From the NCBI GenBank assembly GCA_020846375.1, contig JADLDZ010000112.1:1-9102 (forward strand): DNA of 9,102 nucleotides, read 5' to 3'. This document shows, one piece after another, positions 6,674 through 9,102 of the stretch. The notes below the pieces were generated by a model, which made no database searches, was not told where the DNA came from, and saw only the letters and a list, made by a program, of their open reading frames with translations. This DNA is from Nitrospirales bacterium. Lineage in GTDB: Bacteria; Nitrospirota; Thermodesulfovibrionia; Thermodesulfovibrionales; Dissulfurispiraceae. Position 1 is the first letter of the stretch; each line of letters begins with the position of its first letter. The position numbers and the translations under genes are program-made.

Positions 6674-8491
6674 ATGGATCGGTTCAAAAAACTCGAAGAG
6701 TACGGGATTATCGGCGACCTCGACACCTGCGCACTTGTAGGAAGGGACGGCTCCATCGACTGGTGCTGCTTTCCGCACCTGGAGTCCCCCAGCATTTTTG
6801 CAGCGCTCCTGGACCCCGACAGGGGAGGTCTCATCGCCCTGCACCCTTCCTCCTCCTTCATCTCGGAACAGAAATATATCGAAAACACGAATGTCCTGCA
6901 GACTCTCTTCCTTGCTCCTTCCGGGGAGGTCGAGCTGACCGATTTCATGCTGCCCCGGGAGGCACCGGGCGATCAGGAAATGGCACGGAACTCCCTTTTC
7001 AGAAGGGTAACCGGTAAACAGGGGACAGTGGACATGGAGCTCGTATTCAGTCCCCGCTTCAATTATGCGCGGGAGAGCACGGTGATGGAGAGGGTGCAGG
7101 GGGGGATCGCCGCACAAGGGAATACCGAAACGATATTCCTCAGGTGTCCGGTTCCTTTTGAGATACAGGGCGGCAATGCGCACGCTTCATTCGCTCTCCA
7201 TGAGGGCGAAACGCTCTGGTTCATCATCTCCTACAACCGTCCGGCGGCGGATCCCGAAGAAGGGGAGCGCCTCCTCCGGAGGGCGATCGGATATTGGCAC
7301 GATTGGGTCCATACATGCGAAAAAGGGAGGTGCGCTTTTGAAGGCCCCTGGCATGACCTGATGGTGCGCTCCAGCCTCGCCCTGAAGCTCCTCACCCACA
7401 CGCAAACAAGTGCCATCTGCGCGGCGCCCACCACCTCTTTGCCTGAAGAGATCGGGGGCGTCCGGAACTGGGACTACCGCTTCAACTGGCTGAGGGATGC
7501 ATCCTTTACCGTTCAGGCGTTCTTCAGCCTCGGCTATGTGAAGGAGGCACAGGAATTCCTGCGCTGGTGCTACGACAAATTCAAAAGATTCCCGCCTTCG
7601 GAAATCAAACCCCTCTACAGCCTGCACGGGGACACAGAGCTGGAGGAGGAAGAGCTCGGCCATCTCTCGGGCTACAGGAACTCGCGGCCCGTGCGTATCG
7701 GCAACGCAGCCCACCGCCAGGTCCAGCTCGACGTCTTCGGTGAGCTGATCCAGTCCGTTTATGATACGACGCGCTACGGAGTGGACATCGCGCCGGAGGA
7801 CTGGTCCCCTCTCGACGACATTCTCGATTATGTCTGCTTCACCTGGAAAGAAAAGGACCAGGGCATCTGGGAGCCGCGCTGCGCGCCGCGCCACTATACC
7901 CACTCGAAGCTCATGTGTTGGGTGGCCCTCGACCGCGGGATACGGATTGTGGAAAACCTCGGGCTGGACATGGACCTCAGCGACTGGAAGCGGGTAAGGG
8001 AGGAGATCAGGGAAGCGCTGCTGACCCTGGGTTTCAGTAAAAAAAAGAACAGCTTTGTCCAGTTCTTCGGGTCGGAGGAGATCGATGCCTCAAGCCTCCT
8101 GATCCCCCTGATGGAATTTCTTCCCTTCGATGACCCCCGTGTGCAGGGGACGGTCGATGCCGTCATGAAGAACCTGATGAGAAACGGTTTTGTCTACCGC
8201 TACCGCAACGACGACGGGGTGCGGGGTGGAGAGGGATGCTTTATCCTCTGCACCTTCTGGCTGGTGGACGTCCTTGCGCTCTCGGGAAGGAGGGAGGAGG
8301 CACGGAAAATCTTCGATACTATCTGCAGGTACACCAGTCCCCTGGGGCTCCTTTCCGAGGAGATCGACCCCGACACGGGAGAGCTCCTCGGCAACTATCC
8401 TCAGGCGTACAGCCATATCGGCCTTATCAACAGCGCACTGTATCTCGAAAAGGCGTCGGGCACAGGGCAGAAAGGTCCCGAACCCGCCTGA
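6674..8491 (+). CDS. GH15 family glycosidase (glucoamylase/trehalase-like)
   Basis: 605 residues, cytoplasmic, no signal peptide. Residues 1 to about 215 form the beta-rich N-terminal domain of trehalase-like GH15 proteins, with the hallmark opening YGIIGDLDTCALVGRDGSIDW (10-30, shortened family form GDxxTxALVGRDGSIDW). Residues about 225-590 form the (alpha/alpha)6 GH15 barrel with GGVRNWDYRFNWLRDASF (261-278). The likely general acid is E400 in GIWEPR, followed by HYTHSKLMCWVALDR (407-421). The likely general base is E562 or E563 in LLSEEIDPDTGELLGN, followed by YPQAYSHIGLINSALYLE (575-592). Homologues include true glucoamylases and, in mycobacteria and some archaea, trehalases; sequence alone does not separate them. 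The start is the first ATG after an in-frame TAA at 6647-6649, and it matches the family N-terminus. GGGGGA lies only 3 bases upstream, which is short for a ribosome site. With the neighbouring debranching enzyme, an alpha-glucan role is plausible. Confidence 0.93.
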   Translation: MDRFKKLEEYGIIGDLDTCALVGRDGSIDWCCFPHLESPSIFAALLDPDRGGLIALHPSSSFISEQKYIENTNVLQTLFLAPSGEVELTDFMLPREAPGDQEMARNSLFRRVTGKQGTVDMELVFSPRFNYARESTVMERVQGGIAAQGNTETIFLRCPVPFEIQGGNAHASFALHEGETLWFIISYNRPAADPEEGERLLRRAIGYWHDWVHTCEKGRCAFEGPWHDLMVRSSLALKLLTHTQTSAICAAPTTSLPEEIGGVRNWDYRFNWLRDASFTVQAFFSLGYVKEAQEFLRWCYDKFKRFPPSEIKPLYSLHGDTELEEEELGHLSGYRNSRPVRIGNAAHRQVQLDVFGELIQSVYDTTRYGVDIAPEDWSPLDDILDYVCFTWKEKDQGIWEPRCAPRHYTHSKLMCWVALDRGIRIVENLGLDMDLSDWKRVREEIREALLTLGFSKKKNSFVQFFGSEEIDASSLLIPLMEFLPFDDPRVQGTVDAVMKNLMRNGFVYRYRNDDGVRGGEGCFILCTFWLVDVLALSGRREEARKIFDTICRYTSPLGLLSEEIDPDTGELLGNYPQAYSHIGLINSALYLEKASGTGQKGPEPA

Positions 8492-8499
8492 CCGGCGGG
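8483..8499. other. GC-rich hairpin around the GH15 stop codon
   Basis: CCCGCC (8483-8488) and GGCGGG (8494-8499) form a perfect 6-base stem whose 5-base loop contains the TGA stop codon. No T-run follows on the + strand, so it is not a standard terminator. It may protect the 3' end of the mRNA. Confidence 0.45.
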
Positions 8500-8506
8500 A
8501 ATGCAG

Positions 8507-8533
8507 AAATAAGAAAGACAGGGATGCCCTGCC
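8507..8533 (-). terminator. Intrinsic terminator of the unknown reverse gene
   Basis: On the reverse strand GGCAGGG (8533-8527) pairs with CCCTGTC (8523-8517) over a CAT loop, with one G-U wobble, and TTTCTTATTT (8516-8507) follows directly. It lies 26 bases after the stop codon of the 159-residue gene, in the gap to the convergent GH15 gene. Confidence 0.65.
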
Positions 8534-8558
8534 TGCCCACACGAAAAAGGTCCTGACG

Positions 8559-9038
8559 CTACGCCGTTTCCTCGGGATTATCCTTTTCCTGCTCCTCGAT
8601 GAAGCGAAAGAGCTTTTCCATGGCGTCGATCTGCTGCAGCTTCTTGTTCCGGCCCGAGAACCTGATGATATCCTCGAGAAAGTCGGGGGACTCGGGGAGG
8701 ACCGCGTTATAGACGCCCCTCCTGGTCACTTTGTATCCCTCTATTTCCGTCATCACGCTGTTCGCAGTAGCCACTACCTTCCTGACGGCGATATAGCCGT
8801 TCTTCACATTCAGAAGGGAAAGTGCGGACCGCAGGTACTGAATGGCATCATTCCAGTGCTCGAGGGAGAACTCGATCTCCGCATGGACCAGCACTTCACC
8901 GCTCTTGTTGATGTCGATCGCGCTGATGGAGATATCTTTTGAAAGATTCCAGATGCTGTCGATGATGTCCTGACTGATCTCACGGTAGGAATACGGGAGC
9001 TTGATAAAGAATGCTCTTATCTCACGGTACAATTCCAT
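8559..9038 (-). CDS. Hypothetical protein, 159 residues
   Basis: I do not recognise this protein. It is soluble-looking, with no signal peptide or membrane segment. Residues 1-35 look helical (MELYREIRAFFIKL...). Residues about 36-60 look like beta strands (DISISAIDIN, EVLVHAEIEFS). A helix around HWNDAIQYLRSALSLL (61-76) follows, then a mixed section, and the end from about 127 is a charged helix (NKKLQQIDAMEKLFRFIEEQEKD). There are no Cys residues and no obvious catalytic motif. It is a plausible real gene: clean codon pattern, its own promoter and an intrinsic terminator. The ATG at 9038 is the most upstream possible start, because TAA TGA stop codons in frame lie just before it. No proper Shine-Dalgarno site is present, and the -10 lies only 5 bases upstream, so the mRNA may be leaderless. 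No functional link to the glucan locus can be shown. Confidence 0.8.
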   Translation of the reverse strand: MELYREIRAFFIKLPYSYREISQDIIDSIWNLSKDISISAIDINKSGEVLVHAEIEFSLEHWNDAIQYLRSALSLLNVKNGYIAVRKVVATANSVMTEIEGYKVTRRGVYNAVLPESPDFLEDIIRFSGRNKKLQQIDAMEKLFRFIEEQEKDNPEETA

Positions 9039-9043
9039 GGCTC

Positions 9044-9071
9044 ATTATAACATTATCCGCCTGAAAGGCAA
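9044..9071 (-). promoter_or_regulatory. Candidate promoter immediately before the 159-residue gene
   Basis: On the reverse strand TTGCCT (9066-9071) and a perfect TATAAT (9044-9049) are separated by 16 bases. The predicted transcription start falls at or next to the A of the ATG at 9038. Confidence 0.55.
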
Positions 9072-9102
9072 CACCGGCAGCGATCAGCCAATTATATTCA
9101 GC

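Noticed and set aside
7187..7903. 238-codon reverse frame opposite GH15
   Set aside because: It is antisense to the conserved GH15 barrel and has no independent signals.

Overview
The window looks like chromosomal DNA of a free-living, moderately GC-rich bacterium. Sigma70-type promoters, Shine-Dalgarno sites and the enzyme set fit a Gram-negative environmental lineage such as Desulfobacterota or Nitrospirota, but that placement is only an impression from gene style. The core is a compact alpha-glucan (glycogen, maltodextrin or trehalose type) metabolism locus, flanked by the tail of an unrelated regulatory or accessory gene on the left and an unknown gene on the right.

Layout. Positions 2-91 hold the last 29 codons of a winged-helix protein, followed at once by five short TTTGCGACA repeats and about 450 bases without a gene. 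A GH57/DUF3536 glycosidase runs forward (602-3022). It converges on a tightly coupled reverse pair: a family 4 glycosyltransferase (5226-6281) followed two bases later by a bacterial glycogen debranching enzyme (3073-5223). This pair starts from a very good promoter (TTGACA-17-TATACA). A 392-base divergent intergenic region separates the glycosyltransferase from a forward GH15 glucoamylase/trehalase-like enzyme (6674-8491). That gene converges on a 159-residue protein of unknown function (8559-9038, reverse), which has a terminator and a promoter that almost touches its start codon.

How the genes may work together. None of the three hydrolases or the transferase shows a signal peptide or membrane segment, so all are probably cytoplasmic and act on an internal glucan or oligosaccharide pool. 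The debranching enzyme would remove alpha-1,6 branches, the GH15 enzyme would release glucose from ends (or split trehalose), and the GH57/DUF3536 protein would act on an alpha-glucan of unproven linkage. The glycosyltransferase would build or modify a glucoside whose identity cannot be read from sequence. Both forward genes (GH57 and GH15) are preceded by the same core GATACAATTRAAG, which suggests shared promoter design or co-regulation. I found no CRISPR array, tRNA, rRNA, insertion sequence or clearly new biological system. The most interesting open points are the TTTGCGACA repeat cluster, the shared promoter core with a long GH57 leader, the glycosyltransferase-debrancher coupling, and the unknown, possibly leaderless 159-residue gene.
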